From Inonotus obliquus (lineage: Eukaryota; Basidiomycota; Agaricomycetes; Hymenochaetales; Hymenochaetaceae): a stretch of DNA of 64,000 nucleotides. Below, one piece after another: positions 9,889-21,786 of the stretch. The first letter of the stretch is position 1; every line of letters begins with the position of its first letter. Under the pieces are notes generated by a model that had not been told where the DNA came from, did no database searches, and saw only the letters and a program-made list of their open reading frames with translations. The stretch spans positions 124,001-188,000 of the forward strand of contig JAJHTX010000011.1 of the NCBI GenBank assembly GCA_032164295.1. Direction: 5' to 3'. The translations under genes and the position numbers were made by a program.

Positions 9889-9954
9889 CTCTTGTTACTT
9901 CCATAGTCTGATAATGGCGAGTCTCGTAGCTTACGATCAGTAACTCGTGGAGGA

Positions 9955-12204
9955 GTGAAACGTATTCAGGCAGCTTTGTCTAGCAAAGGGGCACCCCCTG
10001 CGCTGCCAAAACCCGCCATCGGCCATGTCTCCCAGTCTGTGGGGGCACCGTCGTTCATCCCTGACCCTGCATTAGTAAGGTCTCAGATGTCCCAGGAATC
10101 CTTAGAGGACTTGAAGGCACACACAGCGGACTCAGGGTGGGATGGCCACACCTCTGACCAGTGGAAAGTACCCACCGGCCACAGCGTTGACACAGCAGTG
10201 GCAGACGCTCTGAATGAACAGGATGCCCTAGCTAAACGTCTAGGTAAGCGCAAGGCGTCCCAGGAGGCGGATAAGGAGACTACTCCGCCGGAGAAGAAAT
10301 CGTGGGATGAACAGATGGAGGTGGAGAGCGTTTACGACGCACGGTCCGCCTACGCCCAGACGTATGATTACGTGGGCGAAGTTTTTGATTGGGTGGAAAA
10401 GGAACTCCAGGTCCCGGAACTAGTAGCCAAGTCACCTGGCTCTCAACCGGGCTCGCCGGCACACAACTTCGAGCAGATGGGCTATACGCTCAGCAAGGTC
10501 GTAGCCATGGTTTTCTCGGCCCTTTCGCAGTCGCGTGAGGATGGCCCTTTCGCTAACAATGACGACATGGACCGCTTCCACTGGGGTTTCTCGAGCGGCT
10601 ATAGCAAGGAGTCCCTGTACCCGGGTTCTTTCGTGGATGGCCTCCGTCATCTGGCGAGCGAGTGGGCGATCACCCCGGCAGTCTACCCAACACACGGTAC
10701 GGACGCCGACCCACATATGTATGCCATCTTGGATCGGCTGAAGCTGATGGGCGAGGAGCAGACGACCGCAAACCGGCGGGCACGGGAGGAAGCTCTGGAG
10801 ACGAGCAAGCAGCTGGCCGTTCTGGGGGAGAGGCTGAAGAAGGTTGAACAGGGACGTTTGCCGGGTCCCGTCCACCAGACGACCACCGGGGGCCAAGGGC
10901 TCCAGGCGTCTAGGTGGGCACAACCCCCCGCTGTGCAGGGTGCTGCCCCGGGAGGTGGACAGCATAAAGCACCCCAGGAAACAACCCCTACTTGACGCCC
11001 GGGTGTGCAGGTAGCGGCCCCCGGTGCGCAGGTTGTGCATAACGCTAACCCCCAACAGGTTTCCCCTTCCAAACCGAAAAACAAGGGCAAGGGAAAGGAG
11101 ATCGAGGTCATAGACGTCGACGCCATCAACTCATCTAACGAGGCCCAGGGCATCCCGGACCGCTACATCCGGTACGTCCCTGCCCAGGCTCCAGCTCCTT
11201 TCGTTCAGGTCACGCGGAAGAATGCGGGTAACCATACATACGCTCAGGCGGCTAACGCTGGTCAACGGGGTGCTGGCCCGAACAAAGCTGTTCCCAAGAA
11301 GAAGAAGACCACGATCAACGACATCCGGATGCGGAAGGCCAAGACCGCCACTACCTTGGGCTTCACCATCAAACCGCGTCCGTCCCTCTCGCGGGAGGAG
11401 GTGTATGTCCTGGCTCGGGCGACTAAGCCTAGCCCTAAGAAAGGCAGACTGCTGACTGTACACAAGGCGAGTTGGTCGCTGAAAGGGATTCTCGTGGTTG
11501 ACGTAGACGCACGTCCGGATGCGACAGACATGGGAGTGGAGTGGGCCGAGGCACTACAGGCAAAGCTCAGGATTACATCAGACGCCATGACGTCAGTGGA
11601 ATTCACCCCTTTCACGGAGTCGTTCCAATTCATCGTCCCGGGCTTCCTGATCCTGAATCCCACGACGAAGCAAATTCACACCCCGGCGGAAATCGCAGCC
11701 GAACTTCGCTTATCTAATGCGGTCTTCAACGAATTCCCATTCACAGAGGCTCCGCACTTTATGGGGCAACCCACGACCCTTCAGGAAATGCTCCAGCGCA
11801 ACTGTTCAGCCACGGCAGCAATCATGGTGGCAGTATCGCACCCGCTTAAGGCGAAGGAAGCGATTTTCCATAATAATGGAATCGTGCGCCGCTCCATTCG
11901 TTACTACGGACGAAACCAGTACGCAGTTGAACCCAAGGCGCGGACTGGCCCAATCCAGTGCAAGAAATGCTACCGCTACCGGCATAGTGACCAGGACTGC
12001 ACGGAGCTGTATAGGTGCACTCGCTGTGCAGAACCGCACCAGACAGAGTTGTGCGAGAACAAGTGCGCGGACTGTGTGGAGGTGACGTCATGCACCCACG
12101 TGGTCAAATGCGCGAATTGCCGCGGGGCTCACCGGGCAGATTATCCGAACTGTCCTAAGAAGCCTACAAACATTAGGCGATCGTCCTCCCCTCCTACTTA
12201 TTAA
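9955..12204 (+). pseudogene. LINE 2 ORF1, gag-like, one in-frame stop
   Basis: The frame is open from about 9907 to 12204 except for a TGA at 10993-10995. No ATG lies in frame near the 5' end, and the nearby ATG at 9914 is in another frame, so the start is lost or the element is 5'-truncated; 9955 is a GTG. The product would be an RNA-binding protein with disordered Ala/Pro/Gln-rich spacers around the stop. Three CCHC-like knuckles occupy about 11960-12147, starting CKKCYRYRHSDQDC and ending CANCRGAHRADYPNC. The final TAA (12202-12204) overlaps the ORF2 ATG. The TGA could come from a CGA by a C-to-T change. Confidence 0.75.
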
Positions 12205-15200
12205 TGAAGGGACAACTCAAGATCGTATCTTATAACGCGGGACGTTCAGGCATATCGTTATTTATGGCGCAACATCTTCTACAGCAAACACATTTCTCGG
12301 CGTGGGATTTGGACATATGGTGTATCCAGGAGATACCTCATATACAGGTGGGGATAGCACGTACGACAGGGGAGCGGGAGATATCGGCGATGGGTGCACC
12401 GCTTTTCGAAGCGCATACAATGGTCCTAGCCAAAGGACAGAACCCGTGGGTGGGCATAGCGATCCCGAGAGGCATACGCTGGTCACAGCATGATGACGTG
12501 CCAGACGAAACCATGGTACATGCGGAGTTACACGTAGGCAAAGGTAATCTGCACATCTTCTCCGTCTACTGTCCCCACGCTACACATCGTACTACGTGGG
12601 GCGCTACAGTTGCGCGGTTCCGGCGGGGTTTCCCGGAAGGATCAATCATAGCTGGGAACTTCAACGCGAAGTCTTACTGGTCAAACAGGGGACCAGACGG
12701 CCGAGGCGTAGAACGGGAAGGTTTCTTTACTGGATGGCTGGACAATCACCCGGAATTCGCATATGCGGATGACCCGGATACAGTAACGTGTCACGGTGAG
12801 CGGCTTGGTTCAGGAACTCACCCGGACGCTATCCTCTTTACTCCGGCGTCACTCCCAGATCTACGCCATACATGGAAGATTCACCCGCACATTGTAAAGA
12901 AAGGCCACCACTGCATTATCACGGCGGACCTTTCCAACTGGAGCAACCGAGCCAGTCTCGAACGTATGGGCATCCCAAACGATAAGGCTGATCTTTGGGC
13001 GGCCGAGTTAGAATACGCGGTCCCCTTGGGATTCTGGAATAGTCAACCTACAAGTGGGCAGGCCGTGTTGTCATGGTTCGCTCAGTTGTTCACAAGCGCG
13101 AATCAGGCCACAAGCTGCCTCACGTACGAAACTGTTTCCCAGCACAAGGCGAGGTGGTGGGACGAGGAATGTGACCGACGAATCGAGGAAGGTGCGCCGG
13201 ACTTACTGTATTGGCTCCGCAATCGGAGATGGGAGTGGTACCACACACAAAGGGACGAAGCGGGCAACGTTATGCCGTGGAAGTTCCATAAGGCTGGCCT
13301 GCCTAGGCGACAGACTAACATCCCAACCTTGACGTCTCCCTTCCGTGCAGTCCGGCATGTGGAAATTGCGGAAGCGTTTCGACAGCACTACTTCCCCGCT
13401 CGGAACATAGCAAGGGGCGAGGAGGAGGAGCGCCTTACGTCTCGGGAACAACAGCGATCCTTTTCGGAAAGTGAGGTGCTGTCGGCGCTCAAGGGAATGC
13501 CGCCCAATAGCGCTCCAGGTCCCTCAGGTATGACATTCTACGCGATCAGCCCTGCGGTACGGCGACACGTGGGATGTTTTACTAGCATGTTCAATGCGAT
13601 GGTACGATTCAAAGTCTACCCTCCGGAGTTCAAACGTTCCATTGTGGCCATGGTACGTAAACCCAAACCTTACCCCCTAGACTCTCCAAGGGCGTATAGG
13701 CCGATATGCATGGAGGAAGTGTTGGCCAAACTCTTTGAGCGCATAGTCGCGGAACGACTACAAGCGCTGGTATACTGCCACCCGGCATTTGACCGCCGAC
13801 AATATGGTGGCAGACGTGGCGCATCGGTCATGACGGCCTGGCACGCCCTGATGTCTAAGATCGGTAATCTGGAAGCTCATTACACTGTGGTTGGCTTCGA
13901 CATTCAGGGGTTTTTTGATTGTATAGAATCGGCCCACCTGAGGAAAGGACTGGACCTTATTGGAGTCCCGGCGTCGCTTAACAACACTATCATGCAGTTC
14001 ATGAAGCAGCGTACAATCGCTTTCTCGTTCAATGGGCAGCGATCACAATAGATGCAGAAGCCGGACGCAGGAGTCCCTCAAGGATCACCCATGTCTCCGG
14101 TCCTAGCGAACATAGCTGCTAACTCGGCACTACGCTTACTGACAAATCGCTCTCTCATGTTCTACATGGACGACGGACTCCTGTTGACTATAGGCAACAA
14201 CGCATTTGCGGTGGCTAGAGAGACTCAGGACGGCATGCAGCAAGTCAATGATGCGCTCATTCACATTGGGCTCCAGATCGATAAGGCATCCATCCAGGAG
14301 GTAGCGTTGGGAAGGAGCCGACAACGAGCGGGCGGAAGGACGACCGCATCAACCCCGATTCAACTGGGCAACGACAGAGTAGAATGGGCTAAACCAGTGA
14401 TCAAATGGCTGGGAATTGAAATGACAGACTACCGTGGCTTTCGGCCGCACGTCTTGTCTCGACTAAACGCGGCTAAACACACATGGAATGCACTACGCTG
14501 GCAAACGCGCTCCACAACTGGGCTCCGTCTAAAGGCGATGCGCAGATATTATCAGAACATCCTGCTCCCAGTGTTATCATGAGGGGCGCCTATTTGGATG
14601 ACGCAGCAGCCTGAGCTCGCAGAGGTGTTCGACGGAATTCACCAGAGGGCGCTACGTGACCTCAGCTCGTGGCTCCCTTTCACACGAACAGACATCATGG
14701 AGGCACTGGCAGGTATTCCCCCGCTGATGCTAAGCTTGGCCTACATAGCGGAGACGCAAAATGCGACCATAGATGCTCATCGCCTCGGATCACCTCCGAT
14801 CCCAGAAGTATACATGCGCAGCATTGTGCCGCGCCCCATGGTTCCAATACTACCCTTCCCAAGATCGGAGTATCGGGCAGTATGGCAGCGGATGACCGCG
14901 AGGATAGTCTCTTTGATGCCCCAAGGTCTTCCGCCGCAGGTGTGGATCTATTCCTCGGACCAACCGAGAAGGGCGGAGGTATGGACGGTGGTTGGCCGGG
15001 AGTTGATGCAGAAACAAGTCGCTTATCAGGCGACAGAGGACATGGACCAGTTCTGTTTAGTTCTGGTTTCATTAGTTAAATTTCTTTATGGCCATTTGGC
15101 CCATCCTTTTGTGGACTTTGGTTTTCCTATTGAGGTTCCAATTTTCATTCCCATAGAGTTTCGTGCAGATTTGATCTCTCCGATTCCTTCATCCCTTGCG

Positions 15201-15755
15201 ATCATTGAACAGATAGTGGCGGCACTTGCCCAAACTAACGTTTTTCTATATTTCAGACCGTGGCCAGCTAGACTGTTCCCGGTCAAACCTCCTTTGGAGG
15301 ATGACGAATACCTGTTGTTCCCGGCCGCTACGGTAGAAGGGCTCCGGGTATCTGCAAGAGCAGCAACGCTCCAGGCCTGGAAGGAGACATTGGCCGCGAA
15401 TGGCGCTTACACGCATCACACCATAGAAACTCCTGCACAAAGGGAGCTCCTCCGTAGAGTTCGGTTCTCTCCGGTGCATATCACTCACGCCAATATATCC
15501 CGTATTGGTGAAACCACAGCCCTCCGACTACTAGCAGGCGTCGCCACAGTTGGAGAGTTCCTCAATCGCATGTTCAACGATGAACACCCTGACTGCGAGA
15601 CATGCGGGGAGTTAGACACCATCCGACACTGCCTTCTGCAGTGCCCCAGAGGAAGACAGGCGTTCCCGCGTGCCCCTTCGCTTAACTGGTTCCACCAGTT
15701 CCACAACATACTAGCGTCTAAGGAGGCACTTATTCAAATTTTCAAACCCCCATAG
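12204..15755 (+). pseudogene. LINE 2 ORF2, endonuclease/reverse transcriptase, two in-frame stops
   Basis: One frame runs from ATG 12204 to the TAG/TGA region and on to 15755, broken by TAG at 14049-14051 and TGA at 14580-14582. N-terminal endonuclease: IVSYNAG, WCIQEIP and VYCPH are present. The usual GDFN reads GNFN (12655-12666), and the usual SDH reads GHH, so catalytic residues are gone. Reverse transcriptase: a PSGMTFYAI region, FDIQGFFDCI (motif A), GVPQGSPMSPVLA (motif B) and FYMDDG (motif C with both Asp kept). The C-terminus has a CETCGE...HCLLQC zinc motif. The part between RT and this motif shows no convincing RNase H signature. The copy is not expected to move by itself. Confidence 0.85.
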
Positions 15756-16270
15756 GCTCAGGTTTTTGCACGCGCAGCCTTGGCTGTGACGTTTTCCTGA
15801 CGCCTGCGGCGGCCATTCATTTTATTCACAGTGCGAACGAAATTTATTTTCCCCATACTCTTACACGCGTCATTAGTTCGAGTCTCCGCTCGACAAAGAT
15901 GTGACTATGCGGTCGTTTGGCACACACTAGTTCTACTATGTTGGTTTTCATATTTTGGCGGTCCAGTTGCTTTGTCCTGGGAATTTGTAGGCCTTAGGCT
16001 AATATTTATATATCAAATACAATTTGTTTGTTATAGTCCGGATCCGGTCGCAGTCGCACTCGAATCGAACATGCACATTCATTATCTTTTCTTCTCTCTT
16101 CGTTCTTTGTAAAACATAAGTCCTACGGTGCAGTCAGTACACTGACATTTGCTCAATACGGATATTCGTACTGGTAATTTAAGAGAGGTGAGATGGATGT
16201 CATTATTAATTAGCGGAACAATTAATCTACCACACGTCCTCCCGAGAAGGAATAAGATTACATTCTTAAA
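15756..16270. other. LINE 2 3' region and flank of transporter copy 2
   Basis: The first 300 bases after ORF2 are AT-rich toward 16020 and probably the LINE 3' UTR. From about 16070 a degraded copy of the DUF6699 start region can be recognised (ATGCACATTCATTATC...CTTCGTTCTTTGT against 6243-6275). After it comes the transporter 3' flank (from about 16172). No open gene. Confidence 0.55.
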
Positions 16271-18495
16271 TCACGTCTTCACATCGGTCTTGATATCCTC
16301 CCTCCTCTCCTCCTCCGCACCCAGCGTCGCCGTACCATTCTTATATCCTGCATTCCGACCATCACCTGGTGTCTGCTTCTCCATGTCTTTATCCGTATTG
16401 TACGGAGCTCCTTTGGGTTTTTGCACTTCTGCCTCCAAATCGGCGCGCGATGCATATCCAGGCGGGCACCAAGTCCGCGATTGCCATGGCTTTGCGGACG
16501 CATCGCGGTACATCTAGAGTTTAATGTCAATATGCAAAGTACAATGAGCACGAATGAACTTTATACGGACCAGATCGACGTTTTCTAATGACATTCCGGA
16601 CGATTCGTACAGAAATAGATATACAACAACCGCACCAAGGAGGTTACACGACGCGAAGACGAAACCGTATCGGAAGTCAATAGCGCGAGTAATGAAAGGG
16701 GTGAAGAAAGCGAGAAGGAAATTCTAAGAACATTAATCAGTTAGTGTAAGGCTCACTCGAAGATAAACGGATCTCACCCAGAACCAGTTCGACGCAGTCG
16801 ATAATGCTCCTTGCTTCGCTCGAGACTGAGTTGGGAAAGTCTCACCGATGAGAATCCAGATACCAGCTTTGAAGTGGGATAAGATCGATATCAGAGATGA
16901 AATTTCATTTTAAAAAGGCAGGAAAGAGTCACTCACGAGCCCAAGTACTAGCATAGCCGAGGATAAACAAGCAGGCGGAGACAATCATCAATTTCCCAAT
17001 ACCCTCATGCGTCCTTGGATCCTGCGCCGTACCAGCCGCGGCAAACACAAACAACCAAAAACTTTGCCATATCCCTCCAATGATAAGAGGGTTGCGACGG
17101 CCAAACCGTTCCATAACATACAGTCCAAGGAATGTACAACCGAAGTTGACCGCACCCAATATTATTTGAGTGATGTACGAATCGGAGATGCCGACGGACA
17201 CGAAAATCGTTGCACCGTAATAGAAGCTTCATCGCAGACGGTTAGAATAGTCTGAACAGTGTGAGAGGGAATCAACGTACAAATAATTCGCTCCAGTAAG
17301 CTGTTGCAAACTTTGAAGAGACATTCCGAGTAGTGTTCTGTATCCAATCCTCGATGACCCGGCTCCGAAGCCTTTGAAGCAATCCAACCAATTTTTATAC
17401 CACGATCTCCTTGCAGTTACATCTCCCTTCTGCGTCGATCCGTCGCTCTTTGCAGTCACATCGCCACTCCCAAGTAATTCCTTATTGATGCCTTCCTCAA
17501 TCCGAATACTATCCAAAATCTCCTCAACCTCGCTATTAACAATCGGATGGTTCTCGGGTAGAGCCCGTACTTTAGCAATAGCACTACGCGCGGCCTCTGG
17601 GTTCCCGTGTAGCGCAGACCAACGAGGTGATTCAGGCATCATCTGGATACCGAAACCGAGGAACAGTGCGAATGCGATACCGAGACCAACGACAGTCCTC
17701 CAGGATCCACTATTTCCCATTTCGCGTGTTCCGATCGAAATACAATACGCGACAAGGATGCCAAGTGTAATGAATAACTGGTAAGTCCCCGTCAGCGTTC
17801 CGCGAACCTGAGCCGGGGCGGTCTCAGCTATAAATAAACAAACCGGATCTCTAGAACTTACCGCTAAATGATATCGGTGTAATGCTCACCTTGGTACATG
17901 GGTACGGCTGCGGATAGTGCACCGACTCCAAGACCGGCTACCAGACGTCCGATGGCGAACTGATACCACGCATGAACGGAGGTTATTTGGATAAGCACGC
18001 CGATAATGAACACTCCACACTCTATGGACATGGCGTTGCGGCGGCCAAAGTAATCAGCGATTCTAACCAAGGTAAAAGGTGCGGCACGGTGAGAAAACCT
18101 ATACTAGGGAGGAAGGATTACAGGAACGTACGGAGCACCGAACAAAGCACCGATTAACGTGCCAATGCTGAGCAGAGCAACGATAAGGCCACTTCGGACA
18201 TCGCTGAAATTGCATGTTCCGCCGCTGTCACATTGAGCAAACCGGTTCCTGAAGTCCTGCATGAGAAGAATATCTGCCGGAATGATAAATCTAAAATCAT
18301 AGGGAATATATGAATAGGGAACTCTTTGCACGTACCTGAAATCTGACCAGTGTCGTACCCAAAGATGAATCCCCCCATTGATGCGAGAAGAGCGAGGAAG
18401 ATTGAGAAGAAACTGATAGGTAAACCCTTGATTGACAGTCCACTATGCCCCTTCTGCCGTTTTGGATCGCCGTCTATGCTGTACTCAGGTGCCAT
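16271..18495 (-). CDS. MFS hexose transporter, copy 2
   Basis: Eight exons: 18495-18336, 18273-18132, 18062-17890, 17827-17281, 17226-16937, 16866-16778, 16723-16571, 16513-16271. They give 598 residues with the same intron positions and phases as copy 1. Sugar porter motifs are all present (GYDTGQISG, DYFGRR, PESPRW, QQLTGANYFFYYG, ERFGRR, GETFPTQSRAKQ). The first 55 residues and TM7-TM12 are nearly identical to copy 1. The cytoplasmic loop between TM6 and TM7 differs most (NKELLGSGDVTAKSDG here against EKERLVSGDVPAKKEV). Likely role: proton-coupled hexose uptake at the plasma membrane. Divergence of loop and promoter suggests separate regulation or affinity, but that is inference. Confidence 0.93.
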
Positions 18496-19045
18496 TTTAC
18501 ACAAAAGAGATCCGAGTGAGGATGTGGGATATGGGGAAGGAATAGGTAAACTGAAGTATTTAGAAGGAGGAAATGGGGAATGAAAGTTGATTAACTATAC
18601 GTGTTTTATGTGAGGCGTATGTTATGGACCAACGGATGAGTAGTACTAGCAGTTGACATTTCAAACCCGCCGGCCTTAGTACGGGGCCCATGATGACATC
18701 CCGGATACCGATGAAGATGATGTCAGCTTCGTCAATTACGCCCCCACTCCATCACTACTTGTAAATCCCGTCTGCCACCCACCACACATACCTCTATATG
18801 GGCGGGCTTCTCAAGTCGCCGGGTGAAGCCCAAAGTATGAGGATTCGTATTGAAAGGAAAGCAGAATCAGCCAAGGCAGAACTCGCAGGCGAAGATAAAA
18901 TGATATCAATGTCCTCAGAGTGGGTCACCGCGCATGATTTCCGTCGGTGAGTGGGGTGCGAAACGAAAGAGAAAGAGCCTGCCACGGAGAATTTGTCCTG
19001 TTTGGTGACTAATACGGACAAACAGAGCCACGTGCTCCGGTTATT
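18496..19045 (-). promoter_or_regulatory. Promoter region of transporter copy 2
   Basis: Homologous to the copy 1 promoter without the poly-G tract and MITE. It includes the GTTGATTAACTA/TGTTTTATGTG block and, at 19029-19034, the conserved CACGTG. Confidence 0.45.
19029..19034. promoter_or_regulatory. Conserved CACGTG E-box, copy 2
   Basis: CACGTG within GCCACGTGCTCC, the counterpart of 9883-9888. It lies about 530 bp upstream of the transporter start codon. Confidence 0.4.
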
Positions 19046-20149
19046 TGGCGTCCGAGATCCGAGCGCTTGGCAATGCTATCATACCATCTCAAGTGCCCCT
19101 GACGAATTTTCGAGTTTCATTCCAAGCCTCGACGACTTCATGAACAAGATGAAATATTCGAGTTCATAACAAGCACCAGCGAGCCTTGCAGATCGCAAGC
19201 TCAGTCATGCCAGAGGGAATCCGCTGGCAAGCTCAGTTCTATGGGGTGACCGACTATTGTCTGCGAAAGCTGCGACCGGTATGACTAATCTTATTGAATT
19301 GGTACGCACCGGCGCAGACCAAATGTGGCTTTAAGTGCTTTGGATATGGATTCTTTAGATGTCTTCTACCAGTGTCACCTGATTCTACCGGAGTTTTGGC
19401 AATGGTCACTGGTCAGTCGAATCGCATGCCAAAACGCATGCCGTGTGCTTTGAGCACGGTGACATGGATTCGGCTGTTCTAATTGAAACAGCCGACTAGT
19501 AATCCACAACTCCGTATTGATTAGGACAAGGGTCTAATAAATTTGAATGTTTCGGATTGACGACACTGAGTAGGATCCGTAAGTCACCTGTGAATCTAGG
19601 TTTGTACAAGGTCTATATTTTCAGTGAAGGTTATAAATGCATCAGCTGTAAATTTCGTCAAACATGTATAGATCATAATGAGGCCGTACGTACACTCACT
19701 CTGACCTTAAGCCATATCTTTCATAATGTGAAATACATCACTCTCCTTCACAAATAGTAAACAGGTTGATGCTTCCCCCTCCTTCCGCTATTGATGGTTG
19801 CGTAAAGTCGAAAACTAAATCACCACCTTGCTTGACTGCTTGACTTTCAAACCGGCTAAGTCACCCAAACAAATCTCCGAGCCTCTCTATTATATTAAGA
19901 AGGAATATTGTATTATTGTAAGTAGGAATATGTAGATAAGAATAGCAATCTCATTAAAAACTACCCACTCCATTAGTGGTTTTACAAAGTTAGGAGGATC
20001 ACATTGCATCCCGCATAGCGAAAATCCTGGCTCGTTTCTGGCGTCCACTGTTCCGTCAATTATACTTCATGTCTAACCATCTTGTGGTTGCGAGTTTTTG
20101 GATCGTCAGCCTTTCCAGTACTTCCGGTGTTGGTGTCATTATCTACTAA
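19046..20149. other. Intergenic between transporter unit and gene-family cluster
   Basis: About 1.1 kb, moderately AT-rich, with only short unsupported frames (for example 19294-19482 and 19557-19757). I recognise no gene, repeat or RNA in it. Confidence 0.5.
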
Positions 20150-21640
20150 TCTTTTACTATCGAGACTGGGCGATTTATCGCTTGACTCTTCTCCTGAGTC
20201 ATCCTCGTTACAATATTCTTCCTGCGAGTCACACCCATTGTACCCGTCAGAACAGTACGGAGCTGGGTCCTCATACTCATCCTTGTACTTGTGTCTCTTC
20301 CACCCAGGTGGACGGAACTACAGGACTCTTTGCTAGATGCCGAATTCGTGAGGATATCGAAGGCCTTATTGTGCGTCCTCGTCAGATGATATTGCTCCTG
20401 CAAGGGGTATATTCCCCGACGGCAGCTACCCAGGATCTGCATTGTTTTGAGATCATACGCCTCGTCTTCTCCTACCATCTCACTGCAACTTTCATTGTAA
20501 GAACTAGAACGGGATCCCGAGTTTCCACGCGCTGGGCTCCTCCAAGGATTCTTAGACGACTCCAGAAGGCCCTTTATATGGCATCCCGCTTCTTCATCTC
20601 ACCTGAGAAGTTCTTTGCCTAGGAATTCTTCGTGATAATTTGAGATTTTGCAAAGCTCTCCACAAAATCCGAAAAACGATGAAACGAAAAGTCACGTAGT
20701 ATGGACCTTATTCTCTAGACAGTCATTAGACGCTTTGCGTTGGCTCGATCTGGAACGGATGTAACGTACAAGAGTCTTTCCCTCCCAGAAGGAGACGTAA
20801 ATATGAAACTGCTGTGCACTAGAGTCGGACCAAACACCGGACTGTCAGTGCAAGACATCGCGCGTCGATGCAGCTGTGCCGAGTATAAGCACATCTACAG
20901 CTTCCTTTCCGACATCACGTAATCGTCCACTGATGCGACAAAGACGAATGATATGATAGACGGGACCTTCATCGAATAAGACCGCGAGAAATTACAGCCA
21001 GATTTCATCGTGACGAGATCATTGCAATCCTTCGGTGCTAGCTTCGCAACTACAGAATCTGCTCTGACCGAGTCGGGCTCGCCAGGTAGAGCCAAAACTG
21101 CATCTGGACTGGTTCGAGGTTGCGTCAGGACCTATTGAGACTACTAAGGAATAAAGATGAGCACTTACAGCCACATCTAGTTGGCACCGCTACGCATTCG
21201 GAATGCTAGGTCTATCCCTTCTTACGAGTTAAGGTACCATCCTCGCCTTCCCGGATTCAACGGCAAACATACCCAAGAGCCCAGTATGAACATGAACCAT
21301 GCTGAAAGTTGTAACGATCCTTATCTTCAATCTTTTTGCGCGGTAGTCTGTCTATCCGTGACCGGTACAGGTCAGCACGCCAATCTATATTATCTGGGAG
21401 TCCGAGTTTCATTAGCCGTATCGCCTGGAGGTCGGATTAGACGACATAACAAAGAGAGATGAGGAACACACCTCTTCAGCTGTGATGAACATTGGGTATT
21501 TCAGCGTGTCCATAAAAGCCTCCAAGCGATTATTCTGCAACTTTCTTGAAGGAGAGCGGATGGATTTCGAACCATTGATCGAGCGTATTAATCTAGTCTG
21601 TATCGGAAACATCGTACTAGAAGAATGAGCAGCTGGTCTC
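20150..21640 (-). pseudogene. Cluster family member A, decayed
   Basis: Minus-strand relative of the unknown family, spread over all four core exons but with frameshifts and stops. From 5' to 3': YDVSDTD...INTLDQW with EAFMDTLKYPMFITAEE (about 21625-21480), then KLGLPDNIDWRADLYRSRIDRLPRKKIEDKDRYNF (21435-21320; in the source split by shifts), then ALPGEPDSVRADSVVAKL to IISFVFVASVDD (about 21095-20930) ending at a TAG within LKM. Last comes the tail ESSKNPWRS with YHLTRTHNKAFDILT (about 20560-20350). It keeps the Asp of the presumed PD-(D/E)XK core but not the E-x-K. It pairs head-to-head with member B. Confidence 0.7.
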
Positions 21641-21786
21641 GGTGTCGGACATGTTGATCAAGGTTAATAATAAGACGTGCGTGACTTGCATGAGCGGCTA
21701 AATGCGAGAACCATTGTGACGATAAGGTATGTTACGTTTCGTGACATGCGCGTGTTCACTGAGTGCCAAACTCACGGAGAACTATC

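Larger units (their letters stand above)
6241..9902. repeat. Segmental tandem duplication, copy 1 (transporter unit)
   Basis: This segment matches 16070-19045 in order and orientation. It covers the DUF6699 start region, the transporter 3' flank, all eight exons with introns at identical positions, and the promoter up to a shared CCACGTGCTC. Introns and promoter have diverged more than exons, so the duplication is not recent. Copy 1 additionally contains a poly-G run and a MITE. Confidence 0.85.
9903..16050 (+). mobile_element. LINE (non-LTR retrotransposon) 2, decayed, at the duplication junction
   Basis: A plus-strand LINE with ORF1 (zinc knuckles) and ORF2 (endonuclease, reverse transcriptase, C-terminal zinc motif), linked by a TAATG overlap as in LINE 1 but clearly a different family. 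ORF1 has one in-frame stop and ORF2 two. The left limit is set where homology to transporter copy 2 stops (about 9902). The right limit is set where homology to the DUF6699 start region resumes (about 16065). No clear tail or target-site duplication was found, so both limits are approximate. Confidence 0.8.
16070..19045. repeat. Segmental tandem duplication, copy 2 (transporter unit)
   Basis: Partner of 6241-9902. It carries the transporter with the same eight-exon structure, both flanks, and a remnant of the neighbouring DUF6699 start codon region. It lacks the poly-G tract and the MITE, and so shows the ancestral state of the promoter. Confidence 0.85.

Noticed and set aside
9914..9943. ATG at 9914 as start of LINE 2 ORF1
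   Set aside because: It is in another frame and reaches a stop after nine codons (TAA at 9941-9943); the ORF1 frame itself has no ATG there.
20082..20622. Plus-strand frames of up to 174 codons over member A
   Set aside because: They are antisense to the decayed family exon 4, whose protein resemblance on the minus strand is clear.
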